A stretch of DNA of 34,780 nt from a virus (IMGVR_UViG_3300009181_000196:1-34780), one strand, 5' to 3'. Positions 23,886-32,898 are shown, counted from the stretch's first letter. Notes: generated by a model from the sequence alone, not told the origin. Program-made: numbers and translations.

Positions 23886-24107
23886 TTATCCATGCAACAA
23901 TACGTTACCTTTATAATTCTCTTTTAAGAGTAAACCTCTAGCTATATTTAAAATAGAACTAATAGACATCGTTTCCCAGTACATAATACTGGTTTCCGCT
24001 TCTCCTACTTTAATTTTAAGAATATTATTTTCAGAATGAACTACAATAGGTTTGTTATTACTAGCTAATTCGTTGAAAATTGCTGTTGTTATTTCATTTA
24101 ATGTCAT
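23886..24107 (-). CDS. Small protein translationally coupled to uvsX
   Basis: 73 residues, MTLNEITTAIFNELASNNKP onward. Strand-rich middle (VVHSENNILKIKVGEAETS) and helical end (SISSILNIARGLLLKEN). No known family. ATG 24107 is chosen over an upstream in-frame start inside uvsX (24170) because the end of uvsX supplies a strong Shine-Dalgarno sequence, GGAGGTGA, 5 nt upstream. It is cotranscribed with uvsX and ends at the bidirectional terminator. A recombination-accessory role would be a guess. Confidence 0.7.
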   Translation of the reverse strand: MTLNEITTAIFNELASNNKPIVVHSENNILKIKVGEAETSIMYWETMSISSILNIARGLLLKENYKGNVLLHG

Positions 24108-24108
24108 T

Positions 24109-25221
24109 TTATTCACCTCCTTCTGTACTAGCTTCTGCTTCCATTTTTTTAATTTCTTTGTCTTGTTCATTAGAATAAGACCATGCTACATCAATCTTCT
24201 TTTGTAATAATGGAATGATCTTATCTTCCCAAAAAGCATGATCATTCACAAAAGATTTAGCATAACCAATCTTTTCTCCATTAAACATATAAGTAGATCC
24301 AGTTTGTTGTAGTACATCCAATTCAACTGCTAACTCTAATAATCCATAATACTTATCCACTCCTGTATTAAAAGACAAATAGATCTCTCCTTGTAGATAT
24401 TGTTTAACAAAACGATTTTTAGCTGTTAATGCACGCAATAAGATTCCAACATAATTACGTTGCAATGCTGCTGTGGACCCCAATTCACTCTTAATTTCAT
24501 CTTCTTTTACTGGTTTTCTAGAAATCTGAACAGAAATACTAGGCATATAAATTGTACTCTTACCTCCACTCATTGTCTTAATAAGTGATGGATGCATTTC
24601 CCCCGGATTATCATATACATGGTTAGTAATAATAATGGGAATTTTAGTAATTGCTGCTAATTGTGTGCATGTTTGCAGCAAAGATTTAATTGATCTTGCT
24701 CTTGTTCCCATGTCTGTGCTAGACGAATCTTTTTCAATTCGATTGGCTTCCATCGCACTTTGGAGGTTGCCGAGAGAATCCAAAGCAAGAATAAACTTAC
24801 CTTCTAATCCCTTTTCTTTAACTCCTGTTAAGAATTTATGAATACTATTCCTACATTGCTCCACATTAAAAACTGGAACCAATTTCACCTTGGATGAATC
24901 TAACCCCAATCGTTCTGCTCCTTCTGGGTCAATCGCATTTTCCGTATCAAAAATAATCGGAATCATTCCTTTTTTCTGAGCATTAGCAAGAATTTTTTGA
25001 ATAAACAAACTTTTACCAGTTTGTGATTCACCATAAAGCATGGTAACCCTCCCAGCAGGGACTCCACCATCTTTTAATTTACCACTCATGATGGAATTCA
25101 ATACATAAGACCCAGTATCGATCCAATTATCTACACGACTTAATGTAGACTTATCTAAGAATGAAGCAAACGGATTTCCTTCATCTAGTAATTCTAATGC
25201 CTTTGAAATTTCTTTATCCAT
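24109..25221 (-). CDS. uvsX: RecA-like recombinase UvsX
   Basis: 370 residues; T4 UvsX has 391. Walker A GESQTGKS (64-71), Walker B KFILALDSLGNL (about 140-150), then IPIIITNHVYDNPGEMH and TMSGGKSTIYMPSISVQISR, the RecA-fold L1/L2 neighbourhood. It forms filaments on gp32-coated ssDNA, loaded by UvsY, for strand invasion and recombination-dependent replication. ATG 25221 is chosen over a GTG at 25239 because the promoter's -10 box lies between the two (TACAAT ends 8 nt before the ATG). No Shine-Dalgarno sequence. Confidence 0.92.
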   Translation of the reverse strand: MDKEISKALELLDEGNPFASFLDKSTLSRVDNWIDTGSYVLNSIMSGKLKDGGVPAGRVTMLYGESQTGKSLFIQKILANAQKKGMIPIIFDTENAIDPEGAERLGLDSSKVKLVPVFNVEQCRNSIHKFLTGVKEKGLEGKFILALDSLGNLQSAMEANRIEKDSSSTDMGTRARSIKSLLQTCTQLAAITKIPIIITNHVYDNPGEMHPSLIKTMSGGKSTIYMPSISVQISRKPVKEDEIKSELGSTAALQRNYVGILLRALTAKNRFVKQYLQGEIYLSFNTGVDKYYGLLELAVELDVLQQTGSTYMFNGEKIGYAKSFVNDHAFWEDKIIPLLQKKIDVAWSYSNEQDKEIKKMEAEASTEGGE

Positions 25222-25229
25222 AAGAATTG

Positions 25230-25257
25230 ATTGTAGCACAATTTATCAAGAAATCAA
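25230..25257 (-). promoter_or_regulatory. Sigma70-like promoter for uvsX
   Basis: TTGATT (25252-25257), 16-nt spacer ending TGC, TACAAT (25230-25235; extended -10), then 8 nt to ATG 25221. Confidence 0.72.
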
Positions 25258-25261
25258 CAAC

Positions 25262-25300
25262 AAAAAGCCCTCCTTCCGAATTTGTTCAGAAGGAGGGCTT
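25262..25300 (-). terminator. Rho-independent terminator before uvsX
   Basis: 12-bp stem AAGCCCTCCTTC / GAAGGAGGGCTT (25265-25276, 25289-25300) with a 12-nt loop and TTTTTG on the minus strand. It ends the 25669 unit just before the uvsX promoter. Confidence 0.92.
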
Positions 25301-25318
25301 CAACAACAAACAATTTTT

Positions 25319-25669
25319 TTATTCGTCAAACAACTTCACCACAGACTCTTCACTAGGAGAATCTTGCGGAGCTAGATTAGCTGCTCCGAATACTTTGGAA
25401 TATTGCTCCAATAAACGAGCATCAACAACCACTTCACCCAATGTTACAGAAGCCAAGTTAAAATTCCAAAGAGTTCCATCTGGTCTTGTTGCTACGTCTA
25501 CAAACTCAGCAAAAAATAGAGGAATCAATTGAACTTGAAGTTGACCATTTTGGGCTTGGTTTACGTTAATCATAGCTGGGTTTTTCACAACCAAAGTCGT
25601 GTCAGTGCGATTAACTTGTTCACCTAGGATAGTCCTACCAATAGAATCAATGAATGTTACATTTGTCAT
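25319..25669 (-). CDS. Conserved-looking small protein, possibly Sm-like fold
   Basis: 116 residues: VTFIDSIGRTILGEQVNRTD, TTLVVKNPAMINVNQAQNGQ, LQVQLIPLFFAEFVDVATRP, then a variable acidic tail (SPSEESVVKLFDE). The strand pattern and the L-V-x-V-K-N-P-A segment recall a conserved small protein of marine T4-like phages and loosely an Sm/LSm-like barrel; both statements are from memory. It is a single-gene unit with its own promoter and terminator, between polymerase and uvsX. Confidence 0.7.
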   Translation of the reverse strand: MTNVTFIDSIGRTILGEQVNRTDTTLVVKNPAMINVNQAQNGQLQVQLIPLFFAEFVDVATRPDGTLWNFNLASVTLGEVVVDARLLEQYSKVFGAANLAPQDSPSEESVVKLFDE

Positions 25670-25680
25670 ATTCGTTTAAT

Positions 25681-25708
25681 ATATTAACACATTATTTTTA
25701 AAAATCAA
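25681..25708 (-). promoter_or_regulatory. Sigma70-like promoter overlapping the gp43 stop codon
   Basis: TTGATT (25703-25708) contains the polymerase stop TGA (25705-25707). 16-nt spacer ending TGT, TAATAT (25681-25686), then 11 nt to ATG 25669. Confidence 0.65.
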
Positions 25709-28251
25709 GATAATAATTCATCTAAAGAACACATTAATTGTTCCGTTGGTTTTCTAGGAACCCAATTCATTGTTTTATAAAATCTTTCAATACATTTATA
25801 CATATCCTTTTCAAACATTTCAAACATATTTGGTTTAAATATATTATGAAATTCTGCTGGATATCTATTTTTAAAAGCAATTACCTTTATTCCATACTTA
25901 TTTGGAGTATCAACATAAAATAATTTCATCTTATCTCCACTGGATATTTTCTCGTACTTATGTGAAATACCCAATTCTTCTATTAATAAATTATAATAAT
26001 AAGCAGCTTTCACATGCCATGGCATACCTTTGCATGTAGAATATCCATCACATTGGGCTTCGTATTTTTCCAGATTTCTAATACCAGAAACCTGTGATAT
26101 TTCTTCGATAGACATAGACAAAAATTTATCATAGGCACTAGAAAATGCTTTATTTGTTTCTGATTCTGATTTAGTTAAAATCAATGTTTCAATAATGTTT
26201 TTAACATATGGCTTAACTGATTTAGGCATTTTAGTGCTGACAACTTCCACACCAGTATATTTCCATGGATCTTCTGGAGCAAATCCTTCTTTATCAAGCA
26301 TGTGTAATACATATCTTTTCTTTTCCAAGAAAATACCATAATCACACAAGGTTTCTCTCTTGAATTCGAATCTACAATCAGATGTATTAAGAGTTTTAAT
26401 TGCCCATGATTTTATTTCTGCATTAATAAATTTTCCCAATTTTTCTGCAACCTTATACGTTTCTTCAGTCAACTTCCCGTCTATCGTAAAGTCTGTAACT
26501 AATTGAAACAAAGATAGATAAACACTATCTGTATCCCCAGCTATCAATCCTTTGTTCAATTCAACTGGATCGGCTATTCCAGTTTCTTGTGTTACAAATT
26601 TTTTAAATATTTCTCTGGCTTCTTTTACTACTGCTTGTCCAGTTAATGTAATAGATTCCGCAATATCAACATCTTGAATGGGACAATATTTATTTGATAG
26701 GATTCCATAAACACTGTTAATAAAAATTTTTATAGCTTGTTGTTTAGTATCTAATTGATTTAATTTTATTTTTAAATCATTTGATTTGCTTTTACTCTGT
26801 TTTAATTTTTTTGCATCTGCTCTAGTTTTCACACGTTTTTTATAAAATGTATCAACCATATCAGCCATGATACCTTTTTTCTTTTGAGTAAAAAGCACTT
26901 TAGCTTTTGATATTACAATCTTTTCTTTTAAAATAAAATTTTTAAATTCAGATTTTGTCATATCCAAAACAATCCCATCCACATTACGAATAGATATTTT
27001 ATCTTTATCTACATTTATAATTTTACCAACTTTTGTTTCTGGTGACGTATTTAATGTTATCATTGTGTTTGGATACAATGAATTCGCATCAAAACTAACA
27101 ATTGAACTATGATGCCCTGCTAACGGAACTGAAACATACCCTCCTTCGAAATCTCGTTGCTCTTCATCCACAATAATAGTTACAAGCCTTTGATTACGCT
27201 TTCTAGCTTCAACAGCAGTAGCTCCTGTAACTAGACTAACTGTGCCTAATGCTGATTCAAATGTAGTACATCCCATATAAGATAGCATTCTAAGTAGTTC
27301 TACATATTTTAATTGTTCTTCTAATCTAACCAAAAGACGAACGTCTTGAATGTTATAATCAACAAAAGTTTCCCAATCATTGACCATAAATTCATATAAA
27401 CTCTGATCACCATAATCTAATTTGGTTTCATCCAGTTCTACTTGACCAATGTAATCTAATTTATAACTTTCTCTATTAACAGGACAAAACTTTTTATAAA
27501 TGTCCATATAATCAACACAAGAAATTCCATCTAAACGATGAACTATCTCTTTTTTCCCAAACTTTCCAGCAAAAGCTTTAGTATAACGTCTTCCATATGG
27601 AGATAACGAATCCGCTTCTTGTTCTCCAAGAAGTTTTACAATACGATTAATGATATAAGGTATGTCATAGCGATCACTCGCCCAACCACTTAGAATATCA
27701 GGGGAGTTTTCCCGAATATAATTAATAAATCTCGTTAAAAGTTCTTCTTCTGTTGTGCAGAAATAGTAATCTACATCTTCTTCTTTAGAAGAGTATTGTT
27801 GATTGCCCCATACTTTATACCTTTTAGTAGAAGAATCATAAATTGTAATTACATTTATCTCTACACTAGCATCTTCTGGAGTAGAAAATGCTCCCTTGCC
27901 AACAGCTTCAATATCCAGAAAAAATATCTTTAATGCAAATTTAGCAAAATCTTCAGTGTCATTATACTTCCAATATGTATCAATCAATGTTTGCTGAACT
28001 GGACTATAATTATCAAATACTTGTTTAATCCCACGTTCTTTTAAATATTTTGTTTTATCAAAATAGTTATTAAACTCTTTCTTTCTAAGGCATGTATTAA
28101 AAATACTAGTAGCTTCTCCAGTGATATCTTCATAATAAAAATAGGGAAGGCATGGAACCGAAGTCACAATGCGCTCCCCATTTTCATCCCATGTATGTAT
28201 TTCTACTACTTGTTCTCTATAATTATAGACTGCATTTCTGTATCCTACCAT
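25705..28251 (-). CDS. 43: Family B DNA polymerase (gp43)
   Basis: 848 residues; T4 gp43 has 898. 3'-5' exonuclease motifs: Exo I FFLDIEAVG (Asp113, Glu115), Exo II ILSGWASDRYDIPYI, Exo III YNIQDVRLL. Polymerase motifs: A VSFDANSLYPNTM, B KIFINSVYGILSN, C IAGDTDSVYL (the first residues are Ala-Gly instead of the more common Tyr-Gly), and KKRYVL thumb-proximal motif. All catalytic residues are present, so it should replicate and proofread. Promoter and start codon are fused with an inverted repeat over the ATG. Confidence 0.96.
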   Translation of the reverse strand: MVGYRNAVYNYREQVVEIHTWDENGERIVTSVPCLPYFYYEDITGEATSIFNTCLRKKEFNNYFDKTKYLKERGIKQVFDNYSPVQQTLIDTYWKYNDTEDFAKFALKIFFLDIEAVGKGAFSTPEDASVEINVITIYDSSTKRYKVWGNQQYSSKEEDVDYYFCTTEEELLTRFINYIRENSPDILSGWASDRYDIPYIINRIVKLLGEQEADSLSPYGRRYTKAFAGKFGKKEIVHRLDGISCVDYMDIYKKFCPVNRESYKLDYIGQVELDETKLDYGDQSLYEFMVNDWETFVDYNIQDVRLLVRLEEQLKYVELLRMLSYMGCTTFESALGTVSLVTGATAVEARKRNQRLVTIIVDEEQRDFEGGYVSVPLAGHHSSIVSFDANSLYPNTMITLNTSPETKVGKIINVDKDKISIRNVDGIVLDMTKSEFKNFILKEKIVISKAKVLFTQKKKGIMADMVDTFYKKRVKTRADAKKLKQSKSKSNDLKIKLNQLDTKQQAIKIFINSVYGILSNKYCPIQDVDIAESITLTGQAVVKEAREIFKKFVTQETGIADPVELNKGLIAGDTDSVYLSLFQLVTDFTIDGKLTEETYKVAEKLGKFINAEIKSWAIKTLNTSDCRFEFKRETLCDYGIFLEKKRYVLHMLDKEGFAPEDPWKYTGVEVVSTKMPKSVKPYVKNIIETLILTKSESETNKAFSSAYDKFLSMSIEEISQVSGIRNLEKYEAQCDGYSTCKGMPWHVKAAYYYNLLIEELGISHKYEKISSGDKMKLFYVDTPNKYGIKVIAFKNRYPAEFHNIFKPNMFEMFEKDMYKCIERFYKTMNWVPRKPTEQLMCSLDELLS

Positions 28252-28264
28252 TTACAGATGGTAG
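28245..28264 (-). promoter_or_regulatory. Inverted repeat over the gp43 start codon
   Basis: A perfect 7-bp repeat CTACCAT / ATGGTAG with a 6-nt loop. On the minus strand the gp43 ATG begins the downstream arm and the -10 box TACCAT lies in the upstream arm. It may be an operator (DNA or RNA level). Confidence 0.5.
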
Positions 28265-28286
28265 CACAGAGTTTTACAAAAATCAA
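28258..28286 (-). promoter_or_regulatory. Sigma70-like promoter for gp43
   Basis: TTGATT (28281-28286) overlaps the stop TGA of the glycosyltransferase gene. 17-nt spacer ending TGC, TACCAT (28258-28263), then 6 nt to ATG 28251. Confidence 0.6.
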
Positions 28287-29497
28287 GGATTGTATCGTTT
28301 CAAATTAACACGATTTGGATCACCATATGGAAGTGTAAACAATTCTTTATAACATCCAATATTTTTATCCAATTCCAAGAAACGATCTTCTGCTACCTTC
28401 CTTCTCTTATATGAACTATTCTTATAATGTCCAGTTCTACGAAGTTCTTCTTCGATCTTATACATCATTTCTTCACCAGTCTTAAACTTAATCTCAGCTT
28501 GTTCATAAGTACACATATCCTGACATGCTACTGGCAATCCATATGCACATGCTTCGATATATTTCAAGTCACTCTTAGCCCTATTAAATGAATTATCCTG
28601 TAATGGCGCAACCATCATTTGAACTCCAAGCTCATGGATCTTTGCTGGATAATCATATAATCTCTGCCATTGATGAAACTCAATCTCTCCACGTTCAATA
28701 TAAGGACGTAATGCCAATGGGAATGCTCCAATGAATACCCATTGATACTTATGTCTACTATCTATAATAGCCTTGATGACATGTTCGAAATCATCTTTTT
28801 GACCGACTCTATTTTCAACATCAAAGTGAGCACCACTACCTGCATAAAGTAAACGAGGTTTCTTTTTATTTTTATCATATAAAGCATTTATCCTATTTGG
28901 ATCAAAATAATTTCCAATCCACCATTTTGCAGGGAAATTTGGAATAACCGTAATTTCTTTCTTACCAGTTCTTTCTTGATATAATTTTCTCATGAAGTCA
29001 CAAGTAACAGTAACTTCATCACACAATCCAATAATATCAACTACGGTATTTCTAATCTCATCAGAAGTAAATGCAGTTTTAAACTTATTGTAATCAGGAA
29101 TATCTTCACGGAAAACTACATCATCCACCTCGTAAATAATCCTAAACTTATGTTCCTTCTGTACTTCTTTTAGGAATTTAACAAATTGTAATTGTGCTGG
29201 AGTGGCTTGCCTCTGTACACGCAAAGCGGTGCAGTTTACGTAAAACCTTGGGTCCAATACCATTACGGTGGAATCGCAGACCATAAAATGTCCTTGATAA
29301 TTCAATAAATGACTAACCCATCCTAACCTATAAAGTCCACATCCACTCAAATCTGCTCCGTATTGAATAACCCTAGGTAATCCAACTTCCGAAGGCTGTT
29401 CTGGTTTCTTCTGCTGAATTTGTTCTACTTGTGCAATAGGTGGTGCAATAGGTCTAAACTGCGAAAACGGAGCAGGAGGTGTGAAAGTGTTAAACAT
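28283..29497 (-). CDS. Glycosyltransferase (GT-B, GT4-like)
   Basis: 404 residues. A Pro-rich N-terminal tail (about 1-40) precedes the first Rossmann domain (RVIQYGADLSGCGLYRLGWV, where GxGxYR contacts a donor or acceptor; FRIIYEVDDVV; CDEVTVTCDFM). The second domain has RLLYAGSGAHFD, YQWVFIGAFPLAL and VQMMVAPLQDNSFNRAKSDL, then KYIEACAYGLPVACQD, the GT4 E-x7-E region. It is encoded between gp46 and gp43, inside the replication cluster. T4 uses GT-B enzymes on modified cytosine, so DNA glycosylation is one possibility, but no base-modifying enzyme is visible in this window; protein or host-polymer glycosylation is equally open. Confidence 0.85.
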   Translation of the reverse strand: MFNTFTPPAPFSQFRPIAPPIAQVEQIQQKKPEQPSEVGLPRVIQYGADLSGCGLYRLGWVSHLLNYQGHFMVCDSTVMVLDPRFYVNCTALRVQRQATPAQLQFVKFLKEVQKEHKFRIIYEVDDVVFREDIPDYNKFKTAFTSDEIRNTVVDIIGLCDEVTVTCDFMRKLYQERTGKKEITVIPNFPAKWWIGNYFDPNRINALYDKNKKKPRLLYAGSGAHFDVENRVGQKDDFEHVIKAIIDSRHKYQWVFIGAFPLALRPYIERGEIEFHQWQRLYDYPAKIHELGVQMMVAPLQDNSFNRAKSDLKYIEACAYGLPVACQDMCTYEQAEIKFKTGEEMMYKIEEELRRTGHYKNSSYKRRKVAEDRFLELDKNIGCYKELFTLPYGDPNRVNLKRYNP

Positions 29498-29505
29498 TAA
29501 AATTA

Positions 29506-29531
29506 ATTATAATCACACTATATAATGTCAA
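29506..29531 (-). promoter_or_regulatory. Possible promoter for the GT4-like gene
   Basis: TATAAT (29506-29511), 8 nt before ATG 29497. TTGACA (29526-29531) overlaps the gp46 stop TGA, but the spacer is only 14 nt. Confidence 0.5.
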
Positions 29532-31336
29532 GCAAAAGGATTATAATTTATTCTTTTTGTGATATTATTTTTCTTTTCTAAAAATACCACATCACCTGTT
29601 GCCTCTTTCATATTTTCTTTTCTATGAGAAATTACTAATACACATTCATCATATTTTTCGATACGTTCTTTGATTATATCCAATACTAAACCCATTCCTC
29701 TCTGGTCTACACATGTATCCAATAATTCATCATAGATAGCAATATTGTATGTTACATCACCTTGTAATCTACGCATATCCATAAAAGAAAACATACAACT
29801 AAAATCAATAGACTTTCTTTCTGCTCCAGAAAAATTGAAGTAACTACATAGTTTATTCTTCTCGTTTATGATCTGTTCTTCAAAATATTCATCAAAATTA
29901 CAAATACAATTAGCATCTAATTTAGACAAATAATGACGAATCCTATCATTAAACAATAATAAAATCTTTTTCACAATATAAGACTTAACACCTTCTTCTG
30001 ATACAATAAACTTTACTGTATCCATAATACTCATGTTGCTTCTTAAAGAAGAAACTGATTCTTTTAATGATTCTAATAATGATATATGTTCTTCTATAAT
30101 TAGATCAACTTCGGTATTAGTTGATTTTAATTCTTCGATATCACCATCTAATTGAGATAACCAAATATCTAATTGTTTAATTCTTTCTTTGATATTCTTC
30201 TTTTTCTGTTCATTTACGGCATATTGATTAATTTTTTTATTTGATTTATCAATAGCAAATTCGATTTTTTCCTTGTTGCTTTTATGCTTTTCTATTTTAG
30301 ATTCTATTTCACGAACAGTTAATTGTTCGATTTCGATTAGTTTTGTAATCTTTTCTTTTTCTTCTTTTATTAATTCTTTATCGTGATCTTTTACAGGACG
30401 CAAACATGTAGGACAATTTTCTCCTTTTACTCCAATCTTTGGTAGAAGAATTTGATTTTGATTTATATTTGCTTTAATTTTAAACTTCTCCTCACTCAAA
30501 GAATTAACCAATCCTTCTACTGTGTTTTTAACATTTTTGAATTCCTTTATCTTTTCTTTGATTTGATCTAGATCTTCAGTAATTTGTTTATCAAATTCTT
30601 CTGTTAACTTTTCTTTTTCAGAAAGATTGTCTATTTTTCTATTTTCATAAATAGAAATTTTATTCTTTCTATTATTTAGAATCGTATCTTTTTGTGTATT
30701 GAGAGAATTCAAAGTTCTTTCTGAATCCTCCATTTTTGTCAGTTCAATCTCATAATCTCTTTTTACTTTAGTATAATTATCTCTTACTGTGGATAACATT
30801 CTACTGAAAACGTCCAGATTAAAAATACCTTCAATGAATTTTCTTTTATCCACTTTGGATTTTGCCATGAATGGAACATTATCATTCAAGGTCATGATTA
30901 CACAATTCTGAAAAATACTGGGGGAAGCATTAATAAGTGTGTGTAAATACTCCTCTGTATTTTTAATACTATCTCTAGTTATATCTGTTCCATTTTTATA
31001 AAGATACAACTTCGAAGGATTCAATGTCCTTACAACTTTAAACGAATCCTTGTTAGATTCTGTTATTACATCAAATTCTAAAACAACTTCACATGCTCCA
31101 CTAGTATATGTATTAGCAATTAAATCTTTCTTTAATTCACGAATAGTTGTTCCAAATATAGAAAAATATAAAGATTCCAATAAAGCAGATTTACCAATAG
31201 CATTTTGTCTATCAGATTTATCTCTGTTAATCCCAGTTATAATATGTAATCCCTTTTTAAATTCTAATTCTACTGGTTCTTCGCCAAAAGAAAGAAAATT
31301 CTTAACGCTTATCTTATTAAAATTTATTTTTTTCAT
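29528..31336 (-). CDS. 46: Rad50/SbcC-like recombination nuclease subunit (gp46)
   Basis: 602 residues; T4 gp46 has 560. The Walker A region is extended: GINRDKSDRQNAIGKSALLE (35-54) ends in GKS but has about eight residues more than the usual GxNGxGKS. Long coiled coils flank a zinc hook with Cys308-x2-Cys311 (ENCPTCLRPV). The C-terminal half has the signature motif NFSGAERKSIDFS, Walker B IAIYDELLD, and the H-loop VLVISHRKE. With gp47 it processes DNA ends for recombination-dependent replication. Its ATG overlaps the gp47 stop by one base (TAATG). Confidence 0.93.
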   Translation of the reverse strand: MKKINFNKISVKNFLSFGEEPVELEFKKGLHIITGINRDKSDRQNAIGKSALLESLYFSIFGTTIRELKKDLIANTYTSGACEVVLEFDVITESNKDSFKVVRTLNPSKLYLYKNGTDITRDSIKNTEEYLHTLINASPSIFQNCVIMTLNDNVPFMAKSKVDKRKFIEGIFNLDVFSRMLSTVRDNYTKVKRDYEIELTKMEDSERTLNSLNTQKDTILNNRKNKISIYENRKIDNLSEKEKLTEEFDKQITEDLDQIKEKIKEFKNVKNTVEGLVNSLSEEKFKIKANINQNQILLPKIGVKGENCPTCLRPVKDHDKELIKEEKEKITKLIEIEQLTVREIESKIEKHKSNKEKIEFAIDKSNKKINQYAVNEQKKKNIKERIKQLDIWLSQLDGDIEELKSTNTEVDLIIEEHISLLESLKESVSSLRSNMSIMDTVKFIVSEEGVKSYIVKKILLLFNDRIRHYLSKLDANCICNFDEYFEEQIINEKNKLCSYFNFSGAERKSIDFSCMFSFMDMRRLQGDVTYNIAIYDELLDTCVDQRGMGLVLDIIKERIEKYDECVLVISHRKENMKEATGDVVFLEKKNNITKRINYNPFA

Positions 31337-32376
31337 TATAATGATTTTTGATACAATTCTACAGTGTAATTAATTAATTCCTTTTTATTATTAACATCAA
31401 GCAAATCAATAAATTCTATAATTGCTTGCTGTACATCAATCCCAGAAAAATCTTGCTTCTCTTCATCTAAATCGTACTCAGACTTATTTCCTTCGTACTC
31501 AATATTCAATTGAGTTGGTTGTAATGTTTTGAATTTAGTAATTAAAAATTCTAAATCTTCTGGAGTAACCCTTCTGTCGATTCTAAGTTTAATTAAATTG
31601 TTTTTAAACAGTTCTTTAATTTTTTCAGTTATAGTTTTTTCTGAAATAAGAAAAGAAAGATTGAGATTATGATGTTTTGGTGAAATGGTATTCTCAGTAA
31701 AACGCATTTCACCCGTTTTCAATCCCATTATATAATATCCCTTTTGGGAGCCAGCATCATTGAAATCCATCTGGAAAGGATTTCCAACATATACAATCTT
31801 TCCATTATCGTATGTCTTCGTATCTTTTAAATGAAAATGCCCAGATACAATAATTTCAGACTTATCCAAGATATCACCAGCAGAAATACCATCATCACAC
31901 AAAGCAAAACTGTTCATCCGAAATAAACTAATTTCGAAATGACCAAAAGTAAAATCTGCTTCAGGAATATCATGCAATTCTACTCCCCAAGGAATAAAAT
32001 TAATCTTTCTATCTCTATACTCAACCGTAAGTGGTTTATCAACCACCGTAATGTTGCTCCAATTTTTATAGGGAGAAATAGAATTCACTTCTGAAGAATC
32101 TTTAAGGAAGCAATCATGATTGCCGACAATCATGATCACATTAAAATCCTTAAACAACTCTAAAAGTTTAGTACCAAAATGCAAAGAATCTACAGAAACT
32201 TCGTCTCTTGTATGGAAATAATCTCCACAAAAAATTACATCTTGTATTCCTTTGCTTTTAATATCTTGAATGAACCAATTAGCCCATTCCCAAGAAACAT
32301 CATGCCAATATTTGGAGTTTTGGTGCACTCCAATATGGATATCAGAGAAAATTGCTACGTTATTTGATCGAAACAT
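31336..32376 (-). CDS. 47: Mre11/SbcD-like nuclease (gp47)
   Basis: 346 residues; T4 gp47 has 339. All metallophosphoesterase motifs are present: FSDIHIG (Asp12, His14), CGDYFH (Asp52, His55), VGNHD (86-88), then FGHFEI and SGHFH. It is the nuclease partner of gp46. ATG 32376 is chosen over a GTG at 32391: a promoter (TTGAAA, 16 nt, TATCAT) has its -10 ending 6 nt before this ATG, and the GTG lies inside the promoter. Confidence 0.94.
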   Translation of the reverse strand: MFRSNNVAIFSDIHIGVHQNSKYWHDVSWEWANWFIQDIKSKGIQDVIFCGDYFHTRDEVSVDSLHFGTKLLELFKDFNVIMIVGNHDCFLKDSSEVNSISPYKNWSNITVVDKPLTVEYRDRKINFIPWGVELHDIPEADFTFGHFEISLFRMNSFALCDDGISAGDILDKSEIIVSGHFHLKDTKTYDNGKIVYVGNPFQMDFNDAGSQKGYYIMGLKTGEMRFTENTISPKHHNLNLSFLISEKTITEKIKELFKNNLIKLRIDRRVTPEDLEFLITKFKTLQPTQLNIEYEGNKSEYDLDEEKQDFSGIDVQQAIIEFIDLLDVNNKKELINYTVELYQKSL

Positions 32377-32382
32377 TCCCCT

Positions 32383-32410
32383 ATGATACACTACTTTTTA
32401 CAAATTTCAA
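32383..32410 (-). promoter_or_regulatory. Sigma70-like promoter for gp47-gp46
   Basis: TTGAAA (32405-32410) contains the gp55 stop TGA (32407-32409). 16-nt spacer, TATCAT (32383-32388), then 6 nt to ATG 32376. Confidence 0.65.
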
Positions 32411-32862
32411 TCATAATATGGATCTTCTTCGCAAGTAGAATCAATTATCGGCTTAACATACACATGTCCTTCTGAAGTTGACATAATTTCTTCGTATTTT
32501 CTCTGTCTAAATTCATTCAACGTATCATGATGCTTCTTTTCTTTTTTAATACGATTGATAAAAGCATGAAATGCTATCGTTGTAAAGTATCCAAACGGAG
32601 AAGTGTCTCCCGTTACATCAAACTTTTTTCTCTTTAATGCGCTAAACATCTTAATAAGCGCATCACCAATCATATCTTCCTTGTACGAATAATTAATAAA
32701 CTTAGGACTGTAGCCCAATCCTTCTGATATTTTATTTAAACATTCTCCTAGATAATTAGTGCAATCCCCAGTTTCATAATATAATTCTATTGCTTTTTTG
32801 AATTCTATTGGATTTACATAAAATCGCTCTTTATTTGTTTTCGGTTTAATTGGAGTTTCCAT
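32407..32862 (-). CDS. 55: Late-transcription sigma factor (gp55)
   Basis: 151 residues; T4 gp55 has 185. The core sigma-2-like region is recognisable: SYKEDMIGDALIKMFSALKR, SPFGYFTTIAFHAFINRIKK, EKKHHDTLNEFRQRKYEEIM. It matches the T4 gp55 pattern Q-E-M-I-x-D-(A/G)-I and Y-I-T-Q-A-C-F-N-A-F-V-Q-R-I-K-K-E. In T4 it directs host RNA polymerase to TATAAATA promoters with gp33 and the gp45 clamp. The late octamers across this window fit that role. It has a sigma70-like promoter ending 8 nt before the ATG. gp33 was not identified here. Confidence 0.88.
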   Translation of the reverse strand: METPIKPKTNKERFYVNPIEFKKAIELYYETGDCTNYLGECLNKISEGLGYSPKFINYSYKEDMIGDALIKMFSALKRKKFDVTGDTSPFGYFTTIAFHAFINRIKKEKKHHDTLNEFRQRKYEEIMSTSEGHVYVKPIIDSTCEEDPYYD

Positions 32863-32870
32863 TCATGCAT

Positions 32871-32898
32871 ATTATACATTATAATAAATAAAAATCAA
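32871..32898 (-). promoter_or_regulatory. Sigma70-like promoter for gp55
   Basis: TTGATT (32893-32898), 16-nt spacer, TATAAT (32871-32876), then 8 nt to ATG 32862: the same geometry as uvsX. Confidence 0.72.
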
